Below, in pieces: positions 6,860-12,822 of a stretch of 12,822 nucleotides of DNA. The DNA comes from Coriobacteriaceae bacterium (GTDB lineage: Bacteria; Actinomycetota; Coriobacteriia; Coriobacteriales; Eggerthellaceae): positions 1-12,822 of the forward strand of contig SFII01000028.1 of the NCBI GenBank assembly GCA_004555335.1, given 5' to 3'. Each line of letters opens with the position of its first letter. Position 1 is the stretch's first letter. A program made the translations under genes and the position numbers. Under the pieces are notes generated by a model. That model saw only the letters and a program-made list of their open reading frames with translations. It did no database searches and was not told the origin of the DNA.

Positions 6860-6877
6860 CGAGCTGGTTACAGCTCG
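6860..6877 (+). other. Hairpin in the rpmF leader just before the ribosome binding site
   Basis: CGAGCTG (6860-6866) and CAGCTCG (6871-6877) pair perfectly over 7 bp around a GTTA loop. The stem ends 6 bases before AAGGAG (6884-6889). Candidate roles are autogenous control by L32, RNA stability or RNase processing; none is shown by the sequence alone. Confidence 0.45.
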
Positions 6878-6895
6878 TTATGTAAGGAGATAACC

Positions 6896-7075
6896 ATGGC
6901 AGTACCTAAACGCAAGACGGGTCGTGCTCGCTACAACGCCCGCCGTTCCGAAAACGACAAGATTTCCGCACCTTCTCGTTCGGTGTGCCCTCAGTGCGGC
7001 GAAACCAAGCTGCCGCATCGTGTGTGCCCCAACTGCGGCTTCTATCGCAACCGCGAGGTTATCGAAACCGCATAA
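6896..7075 (+). CDS. rpmF: 50S ribosomal protein L32 (bL32)
   Basis: A 59-residue ribosomal protein beginning MAVPKRKTGRARYNARRSEN, the standard bL32 N-terminus, with a zinc ribbon made by Cys31-x2-Cys34 and Cys44-x2-Cys47 (CPQCGE and CPNCGFY). It is therefore the zinc-containing C+ form. The ribosome binding site AAGGAG (6884-6889) lies 6 bases upstream. It has its own promoter and is closed by an intrinsic terminator 27 bases after the stop. The yceD–rpmF–plsX order is one of the most conserved in bacteria. Here, unlike in tightly packed versions of this cluster, promoter and terminator separate rpmF from both neighbours. Confidence 0.97.
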   Translation: MAVPKRKTGRARYNARRSENDKISAPSRSVCPQCGETKLPHRVCPNCGFYRNREVIETA

Positions 7076-7102
7076 GCGCGCACGCTTTGATTTGAATGGA
7101 AT

Positions 7103-7136
7103 CCTCCGAATGCAGAAGCATTCGGAGGGTTTTGTT
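7103..7136 (+). terminator. Intrinsic terminator after rpmF
   Basis: CCTCCGAATGC (7103-7113) and GCATTCGGAGG (7118-7128) form a perfect 11-bp stem with an AGAA tetraloop, followed by GTTTTGTT. This is a textbook Rho-independent terminator. It should end rpmF transcripts and therefore implies a separate promoter for plsX downstream. Confidence 0.92.
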
Positions 7137-7142
7137 GTGTTC

Positions 7143-7162
7143 GCGATATATGCGTATTTCGC
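7143..7162. repeat. Imperfect dyad upstream of plsX, related to the rpmF-promoter repeat
   Basis: GCGATATA (7143-7150) and TATTTCGC (7155-7162) are inverted arms with one mismatch and a 4-base spacer. The left arm shares GCGATAT with the inverted repeat at 6808-6832. It lies just after the rpmF terminator, where a plsX promoter is expected. The best candidate there, TTGTTG at 7132-7137 with TATTTC at 7155-7160, is weak, and its -10 would fall within the right arm. Confidence 0.35.
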
Positions 7163-7188
7163 CTGCATTCTTGCGGGTGCGATGCGCA

Positions 7189-7227
7189 CGCCGATCCTGC
7201 GGCCAGTCGGGCCGAGACGGATCGGCG
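7189..7227 (+). other. Large two-part stem-loop in the plsX leader
   Basis: CGCCGATCC (7189-7197) pairs perfectly with GGATCGGCG (7219-7227). Inside, CGGCC (7200-7204) pairs with GGCCG (7210-7214) around AGTCG. The result is a 9-bp stem, a small asymmetric internal loop and a 5-bp apical stem. No T run follows, so it is not a simple terminator. It ends about 24 bases before the plsX ribosome binding site. I recognise no known riboswitch class. Confidence 0.5.
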
Positions 7228-7260
7228 CCTTGCCGGACCTAACCGAAAGCAGGAACATCA

Positions 7261-8271
7261 ATGCCTGAAACCATCACCATTGCCGTCGACGCCCTCGGTG
7301 GCGATTTCGGACCCTCCGTCGTGCTGCCCGGAGTAGAGGCGGCGCTTGCCGAGCAGCCCGACATCTGCGTTCTCCTGTGCGGCCCCGAAGACGTGGTCGT
7401 GCCCTTCGCCCAGTGCCATGAGCGCTGCGAGGCGGTGCCCTGCACCCAGGAAATCGAGATGGGCGAGCATCCCGCGAATGCGGTGCGCCGCAAGAAGGAT
7501 TCCTCCATCGTCGTCGGTTGCCGCCTGGTGAAGGAGGGGAAAGCCCAGGGCTTCTTTTCCGCGGGCTCCACGGGCGCCTGCCTTGCTGCCGGCACCTTGG
7601 TCGCGGGCAGGATCAAGGGGGTTTCCCGCCCCGCCTTGGGTACCGTGCTGCCTTCGCCGGTAAAGCCCGTCGTGATGTGCGATGTGGGTGCCAATGCCGA
7701 TTGCAAGCCCGAATACCTGCTCCAGTTCGCGAAGATGGCAACCATTTACACGCGCCAGATCCTGGGCGTGGAAAATCCCTCGGTCGGCCTGCTCAATATC
7801 GGTTCCGAGGAAACGAAGGGAAGCCAGTTCGCACAGGAAACCCATCGGCTGCTTGCAGAGCAGCTTCCCAATTTCAAGGGCAACTGCGAGGGCTGCGATG
7901 TGCTGACGGGCGAGTTCGACATCGTCGTCACCGACGGCTTCACCGGAAACGTCTGCCTCAAGACGATCGAGGGGACGGCGAAGATGCTCTTCGGCGAACT
8001 GAAGGGCGTCTTCAAGAGGAATGCCCTCACGGGCTTGGCAGCCCTGGCGGTCAAGGGCGGGCTTTCCCAGTTGAAGCAATCCGTGAGCGCCGATACCTAT
8101 GGCGGTGCCCCGCTTCTGGGCGTCAAGGGCGCCTGCCTGGTGGGACATGGCTCTTCGAACGAGACCGCCATCAAGAACGGCGTCCTTATGGCTGCGAAGA
8201 TCGTCCGCACCGGGGTGTCGGAACTGATCGCCGAATCCATCGGCAGCGAAGCGAAGAAGCCCGCCGAATAA
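7261..8271 (+). CDS. plsX: Phosphate acyltransferase PlsX
   Basis: A 336-residue peripheral enzyme that converts acyl-ACP and phosphate to acyl-phosphate, the acyl donor for glycerol-3-phosphate acylation by PlsY. Family motifs are VDALGGDFGPSVVLPG (9-24), FFSAGSTGACLAAG (98-111), MCDVGANADCKPEYL (139-153), GLLNIGSEETKG (176-187), VTDGFTGNVCLKTIEG (223-238), YGGAPLLGVKG (280-290) and GHGSSNE (295-301). SAGSTGA has Ser103 where Asn (SAGNTGA) is usual. AGGAA (7251-7255) lies 5 bases before the ATG. It heads the plsX–rnc–smc–ftsY run, and a leader with strong structure precedes it. Together with fakA in this window it gives two sources of acyl-phosphate. No acpP lies between plsX and rnc, unlike in many bacteria. 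Confidence 0.95.
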   Translation: MPETITIAVDALGGDFGPSVVLPGVEAALAEQPDICVLLCGPEDVVVPFAQCHERCEAVPCTQEIEMGEHPANAVRRKKDSSIVVGCRLVKEGKAQGFFSAGSTGACLAAGTLVAGRIKGVSRPALGTVLPSPVKPVVMCDVGANADCKPEYLLQFAKMATIYTRQILGVENPSVGLLNIGSEETKGSQFAQETHRLLAEQLPNFKGNCEGCDVLTGEFDIVVTDGFTGNVCLKTIEGTAKMLFGELKGVFKRNALTGLAALAVKGGLSQLKQSVSADTYGGAPLLGVKGACLVGHGSSNETAIKNGVLMAAKIVRTGVSELIAESIGSEAKKPAE

Positions 8272-8284
8272 GGCGGCAATACCT

Positions 8285-8293
8285 GGAAGGGGG
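8285..8293 (+). promoter_or_regulatory. Ribosome binding site deciding the rnc start
   Basis: GGAAGGGGG ends 5 bases before ATG 8299. The alternative in-frame GTG at 8293 lies inside this purine run and would leave no usable Shine-Dalgarno spacing, so ATG 8299 is preferred. Confidence 0.7.
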
Positions 8294-8298
8294 TGCAT

Positions 8299-9051
8299 AT
8301 GGGCCTGCATAGGGAACAGAGGCAGAAGAAGCTCGAGCTGGCGCAGCAGATAATCGGCTACACCTTCAAGGACGAGAACATCCTCCTTCCTGCAATCACG
8401 CATCCTTCCGCAGTGGAGGGAAAGCCCGTCAAGTGCTCATACGAGCGCCTGGAATTCCTCGGCGACAGCGTGTTGGGCGGAATCGTCGCGAAGGCCGCCT
8501 TCGATGCCTTCCCCAGGCTCGATGAGGGCGGGCTGACCAGGATCAAGGTCGCCTTGGTATCGGGAAGCTCCCTGTCCCGGGTCGCAAGCGATCTGGGATT
8601 CGCCGACGCCATCATCTTCGGCCTTTCCGAGCGCGGCACGGGCAGGCGCGGCCTGCATTCTGCGTTGGAGAACGTCTACGAAGCGGTAGTGGCGGCGCTG
8701 TTTCTGGATGGGGGCCTTTCCGCCGCGGTCGAATTCGTGGAGCGCACCTTGATCTGCCATATGAGCATCGACATGGCCAAGGAGCCGGAAAACCCCAAGA
8801 GCGTGATCCAGGAAAAGCTCCAGGAACAGGGCATCACCCCCACATATCAGCTTATCGAGACGCTCGGCCCTCCCCACGACCGCGAGTTCATCACCCAGGT
8901 CCTTGCAGACGATATCCCCCTTGCCCAGGGCACGGGACGCACGAAGAAGGAATCGGAGTCCAGTGCGGCGAAATGCGCCCTGGAAATGGCACGTGCCGAA
9001 GGCGGCATCTTGGCGCTGGTCCGGAAGGCCAAGGCGGCCCAGGGCTGCTAA
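8299..9051 (+). CDS. rnc: Ribonuclease III
   Basis: A 250-residue double-strand RNA endonuclease for rRNA precursor maturation and mRNA decay. The catalytic RNase III domain spans about 12-155. The signature YERLEFLGDSVLGG (48-61) supplies Glu52 and Asp56. The second metal motif is ALENVYEAVVAALFLDGG (122-139): Glu128 is present, but residue 125 is Asn where the family normally has Asp (Asp114 of E. coli, Asp107 of Aquifex). A normal dsRNA-binding domain follows (about 165-231, NPKSVIQEKLQEQG to GTGRTKKESESSAAKCALEMA). The total length is slightly above the usual 225-240. It lies 27 bases after plsX and 9 before smc. The family call is secure. Whether the Asn lowers activity or is tolerated in this lineage cannot be told from sequence. 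Confidence 0.93.
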   Translation: MGLHREQRQKKLELAQQIIGYTFKDENILLPAITHPSAVEGKPVKCSYERLEFLGDSVLGGIVAKAAFDAFPRLDEGGLTRIKVALVSGSSLSRVASDLGFADAIIFGLSERGTGRRGLHSALENVYEAVVAALFLDGGLSAAVEFVERTLICHMSIDMAKEPENPKSVIQEKLQEQGITPTYQLIETLGPPHDREFITQVLADDIPLAQGTGRTKKESESSAAKCALEMARAEGGILALVRKAKAAQGC

Positions 9052-9060
9052 GGGGCGCCC

Positions 9061-12000
9061 GTGCATCTCAAATCTCTTGTCCTGAAGGGCTTCAAATCCT
9101 TTGCAGACCGAAGCGTCATGGCCTTCGAGCCGGGTATCTCTGCAATCGTGGGACCCAACGGATCGGGAAAATCAAATATCTCCGACGCGGTGCTGTGGGT
9201 GTTGGGCGAGCGCAATGCCAGGAACCTGCGCGGCCAGTCCATGGAAGATGTCATCTTCTCGGGCTCTTCTGCGCGCAAACCCCAGGGGATGGCGGAAGTC
9301 AGCCTCGTCCTGGACAATTCCGACGGCACCTTGCCGGTCGATTTCACCGAAGTCTCCCTTACCCGCCGTATGTACCGCGACGGCGCGAGCGAATACCTGA
9401 TCAACGGAACCGTGGCCAGGCGCATGGACGTGCTGGATATCCTGCACGATTCGGGCTTGGGGACCGGGACCCATTCCATCATCGGCCAGGGCCAGCTCAG
9501 CTCCATCCTGCAGTCGAAGCCCGAGGACCTGCGCATGCTCATCGAGGAAGCTGCCGGCGTCCTCAAGCATAAGCAGCGCAAGGAAAAGAGCGAGCGCAAG
9601 CTCGCCGCGATGGACGATCACCTGACCCGCGTGCGCGACATCGTGTCGGAGGTGAAGCGCCAGATGAAGCCGCTCGAGCGCAAGGCCAAACAGGCGATCG
9701 AGTACCGCGATGCTGCCGCCGTGCTCGCCGGCTTGGAATTGCAGCTTGCGGTGGACGACCTGCGCACCCTCCAGGGGCAATGGGATAAGGCGGAATCGGA
9801 TGAGCATGCGGCCCAGGCGGCCTTGGCTGCGATCCAAGACTCGATCGGGGGGAAGGAAGCGCAGGCTGCGGCTCTGCAAGAACAGCTGCAGGGCATCATT
9901 TCCGGGGCGGGGGAGCATTCCCGCAGGCATGCGCGTGCGCAGGCGGCGTTGGGCAAGCTCGATTCCGACATCATGCTCTTCAGGGAGAAGAAACGCGCCG
10001 CAGTGGATTACCTGGCGGAGATGAGGATATCCCTGGAAAACGACATGCGGGCTTCGCAAGCGGCGCAAAGCGCCCGCGAATCCGCCGCCGCATCGCTTGC
10101 CCAGGCTCAGGCCGCCTGGGAATCCGCCAATCTGGCCAAGTCCAGAGCCCAGGCTCTGCTCGACGGGAAGCGCACCCTCCAGCGCACCCTCCAACAGGAA
10201 ATCGACGGCCTGTCCCACCGCAGGCGGGACGTCCTTTCCGAGCTGGAGGAGACGCGCCGCCTGCTCGCGCGCACTCGGGAGATCCTTTCGAGCAACCGGG
10301 CCCGCACCGAGCTGATCCAGCAGCAGGCGAAGGAGCTGGAAGCGCGCTTGGAGCAGGCGCGCCAGTCGAGCGGGCGGGCAAGCGCGCGGGCGGAGGCGCT
10401 CAGGGGCGAGCTTGCCGATGCGAAGGCCGAGGAAGCCATCCTGAGGGAGGAATCGGGCATGGCCCTGCGCCGGCGCGACGAATCGAGGGCGCAGGCGGAA
10501 TCGATGCGCGAGGCGAGTGCCGCGGCGGGGGCCCATCTGAGGGGCTTGGAGGGCGCATGGAAGAAGCGCCAGGCGAAGAATCCCCTGCGTGCCCTGGGTT
10601 TGGAGATCGCAGGGAAGCTGGGCCTTGAGGCGAGCCCCTTGGTCGGCCAGGTCTCGGTCCCGGATGATCTGGAACCCCTCCTCACCCACCTTCTGGGCGA
10701 GGATGTGAATGCCCTGGTGGTGGATGGGGCGCACGATGCGCTCTCAATTGCAGGGGAGTTGGATGCGCAGGCACCGGCGGGCCTGCTCACTGTGCTGTAC
10801 GGAAAAGAGGAGGCGTTTGACCCATGCGGGGAAGGGGAGAGCTTCCTCGATCTGGTGGAAGCCCCGCCCCGGGTGAAGGGCATCCTCTCCGCCATCTTGG
10901 GCGATATCAGGCTTTTCGGCAGTCTTTCCGATGCCGCCGCCTTCGCACGGGCCGGCCACGGGGCGATCTGCGCCTGCCGCGACGGTTTCGTCATCTGGCC
11001 CGACGGCAAGCTGACTTGCTTCAGGGAGCGCGAGGGCAGCGCATCCGAGCTCGCCGACTACCGCGAGATCGAGAACGCGCGCGCCGAACTGGCGCGGGCC
11101 CAGCGTGCCTTCGAGGAGGCGGGAGCGCGTGCCCGGGAAGCCGAAGCGGACCTGCGCCGGGTTCAGGCGAGGGGCCTGGAGCTCTCGCAGCGCCTTGCGC
11201 AGTTGAAGGGCGAATCCCAGGCGGCCGATGCCGAGTGCGAACGCGCCCTGAAAGACGGGCAGTCCCTGGAAGCGCAGGCTGCGGGCCTTGAAGAGCAGCG
11301 GCGCGATGCCGATGCGATGCTTGCAAGGGCCCAACCGGATGCCGAAGCCCACGAGGCGAAGCTCGCCTTGCTTTCCGAGGAGGCGGAGGGAATCAAGGCG
11401 GATTTGGACCGCAAGCGCGCGGAGATATCCCCGGTGCGCGCCGAGGCCGATCGGGCAGCCCAGGACCTTTCCGAGGCGAAGGTGGCCCACGCCTCCGCAT
11501 CCGAGCGCCTCGCCTATGCCAAGCGTATGCTCCAGGCCTGCGATAGCGATATCCGCAGGGCCGAAGAACAGTCCCGCCGTGCAAAGTCGGGCATTGCCCG
11601 CAAGGAGGCCGCGCTTCTGCGGATCGACCCGGTGGTTTCCCTCCTGGTTCGGCTCGCCGACTTGGCGCGGGAGAGGGTCGGGGCCCTCGAGCGGCAGATC
11701 ACGCGCTCGCAGGGACGTTCCGACGAGCTCAACCGGGCTATCAACGCCTCCCGCGCGGAGCTTTCAGCCGAATACGGGCGCCGTGATGCGCAGGCGGCGC
11801 TCCTTGCCGATATCCGCGTGGAGAAGAGCCGGATCGAGCTCAAGGTGGAGTCGGCGGTTTCCGCCATCGTCGACGGATGCGGCGTCCCGTTGGAGACGGC
11901 GCTCGATATCCGCTTGGAAGAAGACCGTCCGATTCTGGAAGAGAAGGCGGGAAAACTCAGGCGCAAGATCAAGGGGATGGGCGCGATCAGCCCCGATGCC

Positions 12001-12594
12001 GTGGAGGAATACGAGCAGCTGAGGCGGCGCTACGAGTACCTGACCTCCCAGCTGGACGACATGCTTTCGGCCAGGCGCTCGCTGACCAAGATCGTGGGGG
12101 CGATCGATGCGCGCATGCGCGATGACTTCGCAAGGACCTTCCGGGTGGTGAGCGCGAATTTCCAGGAGGCCTTCGCCTCGCTGTTCCCGGGGGGCAAGGG
12201 CGAGCTCGCCCTGACCGATCCCGACAACCTGGAGGAAACCGGCGTGGAGGTGAGCGCGCAGCCTTCGGGGAAGAGGATCCTGAAGATGACGCTCATGTCC
12301 GGAGGGGAGAAATCCCTGACCGCGCTCGCCTTGCTGTTCGCCGTCTACAAGACGCGCGCCACCCCCTTCTATATTTTGGACGAAGTGGAGGCGGCTCTGG
12401 ATGACACGAATCTGCGTCGTCTGGTAGCCTATCTTGATACGTTGAGGAACGACTCGCAGTTCATCGTCATCACGCATCAGAGGAGGACCATGGAAATGGC
12501 CGACGTGCTCTACGGCGTCTCCATGCAGGCCGATGGCGTGACCAAGGTGATGAGCCAGCGATTGGATAACGCCCTGCGATATGCGGAAGGATAG
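9061..12594 (+). CDS. smc: Chromosome segregation/condensation ATPase SMC
   Basis: A 1177-residue SMC, the DNA-loop-forming motor of the SMC–ScpAB complex. Head motifs are GPNGSGKS (31-38, Walker A), IIGQGQL (140-146, Q-loop), LMSGGEKSL (1078-1086, ABC signature), FYILDEVEAALDD (1103-1115, Walker B and D-loop) and VITHQ (1136-1140, switch His1139). Two long Ala/Arg/Glu-rich coiled coils (about 165-505 and 665-1015) flank a hinge (about 510-665). The hinge is divergent: where B. subtilis-type SMCs have a GGSMTGG-like motif, this reads DGKLTCF (648-654). It starts at GTG 9061, with AAGGGG (9050-9055) overlapping the rnc stop 5 bases upstream; the next residues HLKSLVLKGFKSFAD are the standard SMC N-terminus. 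ftsY follows after 3 bases. No fpg or acylphosphatase gene lies between rnc and smc, unlike in mycobacteria. Confidence 0.97.
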   Translation: MHLKSLVLKGFKSFADRSVMAFEPGISAIVGPNGSGKSNISDAVLWVLGERNARNLRGQSMEDVIFSGSSARKPQGMAEVSLVLDNSDGTLPVDFTEVSLTRRMYRDGASEYLINGTVARRMDVLDILHDSGLGTGTHSIIGQGQLSSILQSKPEDLRMLIEEAAGVLKHKQRKEKSERKLAAMDDHLTRVRDIVSEVKRQMKPLERKAKQAIEYRDAAAVLAGLELQLAVDDLRTLQGQWDKAESDEHAAQAALAAIQDSIGGKEAQAAALQEQLQGIISGAGEHSRRHARAQAALGKLDSDIMLFREKKRAAVDYLAEMRISLENDMRASQAAQSARESAAASLAQAQAAWESANLAKSRAQALLDGKRTLQRTLQQEIDGLSHRRRDVLSELEETRRLLARTREILSSNRARTELIQQQAKELEARLEQARQSSGRASARAEALRGELADAKAEEAILREESGMALRRRDESRAQAESMREASAAAGAHLRGLEGAWKKRQAKNPLRALGLEIAGKLGLEASPLVGQVSVPDDLEPLLTHLLGEDVNALVVDGAHDALSIAGELDAQAPAGLLTVLYGKEEAFDPCGEGESFLDLVEAPPRVKGILSAILGDIRLFGSLSDAAAFARAGHGAICACRDGFVIWPDGKLTCFREREGSASELADYREIENARAELARAQRAFEEAGARAREAEADLRRVQARGLELSQRLAQLKGESQAADAECERALKDGQSLEAQAAGLEEQRRDADAMLARAQPDAEAHEAKLALLSEEAEGIKADLDRKRAEISPVRAEADRAAQDLSEAKVAHASASERLAYAKRMLQACDSDIRRAEEQSRRAKSGIARKEAALLRIDPVVSLLVRLADLARERVGALERQITRSQGRSDELNRAINASRAELSAEYGRRDAQAALLADIRVEKSRIELKVESAVSAIVDGCGVPLETALDIRLEEDRPILEEKAGKLRRKIKGMGAISPDAVEEYEQLRRRYEYLTSQLDDMLSARRSLTKIVGAIDARMRDDFARTFRVVSANFQEAFASLFPGGKGELALTDPDNLEETGVEVSAQPSGKRILKMTLMSGGEKSLTALALLFAVYKTRATPFYILDEVEAALDDTNLRRLVAYLDTLRNDSQFIVITHQRRTMEMADVLYGVSMQADGVTKVMSQRLDNALRYAEG

Positions 12595-12597
12595 CCC

Positions 12598-12822
12598 ATG
12601 TGGGAACGATTTAAAGAGGGCATGACGCGCACGCGCCAGCGATTCACCGAGCAGATGAACATGCTGCTCGACCGAGGCCCCGATGTTGACGACGAATTCT
12701 GGGACGGTTTGGAGGAAGCCCTGATCATGAGCGACGTGGGAGCGATTACTTCCGCGAACATCGTCTACCGCATGAAGAACGAGGCGAAGCGCCATGCGCT
12801 CCCCGATGCCTATGCGGTCATG
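12598..12822 (+). CDS. ftsY: Signal recognition particle receptor FtsY (N-terminal part, cut by window end)
   Basis: The reading frame is open from ATG 12598 to the window end (75 codons), so this is a truncated view, not a broken gene. The visible part begins MWERFKEGMTRTRQRF, a short basic and aromatic segment that could contact the membrane as an amphipathic helix. It continues into the N-domain helical bundle with DDEFWDGLEEALIMSDVGAITSANIVYRMK (31-60), highly typical of FtsY. The GTPase domain lies beyond the window. With only about 30 residues before the conserved N domain, the acidic A domain of E. coli FtsY is absent, as in many Gram-positives. GGAAGGA (12585-12591), inside the last smc codons, lies 6 bases upstream. 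FtsY docks SRP–ribosome complexes at the membrane; smc–ftsY is a widespread pair. Confidence 0.9.
   Translation, partial: MWERFKEGMTRTRQRFTEQMNMLLDRGPDVDDEFWDGLEEALIMSDVGAITSANIVYRMKNEAKRHALPDAYAVM

Noticed and set aside
7132..7160. TTGTTG-N17-TATTTC as the plsX promoter.
   Set aside because: The -10 is poor and the -35 sits in the terminator T tract. A promoter must exist nearby, but this match is too weak to list as a feature.
6924..7268. Plus-strand open frame of 114 codons overlapping rpmF in another frame.
   Set aside because: It shares sequence with the certain L32 gene and passes through the terminator and plsX leader; no domain.
8293..8298. GTG start two codons upstream of the chosen rnc ATG.
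   Set aside because: It lies within the Shine-Dalgarno run GGAAGGGGG, which is properly spaced for ATG 8299.
7258..8403. Minus-strand open frame of 381 codons opposite plsX.
   Set aside because: Same antisense artefact; no domain, and it runs through the plsX–rnc junction.
9172..10734. Minus-strand open frames opposite smc (also 11764-12795).
   Set aside because: Shadows of the repetitive Ala/Arg/Glu-rich coiled-coil coding sequence; products are low-complexity and basic with no domain.
1..12822. Search for CRISPR repeats, IS elements, tRNA genes, toxin-antitoxin pairs or defence genes.
   Set aside because: None seen. Every sizeable coding region belongs to a conserved housekeeping or envelope family, and the gaps are under 300 bases.

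Overview
This window is a dense, G+C-rich bacterial housekeeping segment with every gene on the + strand. The gene order is asp23 family – fakA – recG – rsmD – coaD – sepIVA-like – yceD(DUF177) – rpmF – plsX – rnc – smc – ftsY. It most resembles Actinobacteria, probably class Coriobacteriia. Two points suggest this. A SepIVA/DivIVA-like coiled-coil gene sits directly before the DUF177 gene, as in mycobacteria. The asp23–fakA–recG–rsmD–coaD run joins directly to plsX–rnc–smc–ftsY. The class assignment is inference from gene order and composition, not from a database search.

Layout. (1) 1-250 is a non-coding regulatory stretch. It carries a near-consensus sigma70-type promoter firing leftwards out of the window (-35 at 44-49, -10 at 21-26 on the - strand) and a -10-like TATACT at 191-196 for the rightward operon. 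(2) 251-5559 is a tight unit: Asp23-family protein, FakA-type fatty acid kinase, RecG helicase, RsmD rRNA methyltransferase and CoaD. The last three are linked by stop/start overlaps. A small hairpin followed by ATTTT lies between asp23 and fakA. (3) 5560-5726 holds an extended -10 promoter for the next pair, the sepIVA-like gene and yceD. (4) 6771-7075 is rpmF with its own strong promoter (TTGCAA-N17-TAGAAT). An 8-bp perfect inverted repeat overlaps that promoter, and a textbook intrinsic terminator (7103-7136) closes the unit. (5) 7137-7260 is the leader of the next operon, with a dyad and a large stem-loop. (6) 7261-12822 is plsX, rnc, smc and the first 75 codons of ftsY, closely packed; the window ends inside ftsY. 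No non-coding stretch exceeds 300 bases.

How the genes fit together. FakA and PlsX both handle acyl-phosphate: FakA makes it from free fatty acid bound to FakB (not in this window), and PlsX makes it from acyl-ACP. RsmD, L32, RNase III and FtsY belong to ribosome biogenesis and membrane protein targeting. RecG and SMC serve chromosome repair and segregation. The sepIVA-like protein probably serves polar or septal growth.

I see no transposon, CRISPR array, toxin-antitoxin pair or defence island, and no convincing new multi-gene system. The points worth a second look are small-scale: an Asn at a normally invariant RNase III metal-binding Asp, an SMC hinge that has lost most of its conserved glycines, a DEQQ box in RecG, and unexplained dyads and leader structures around rpmF and plsX.
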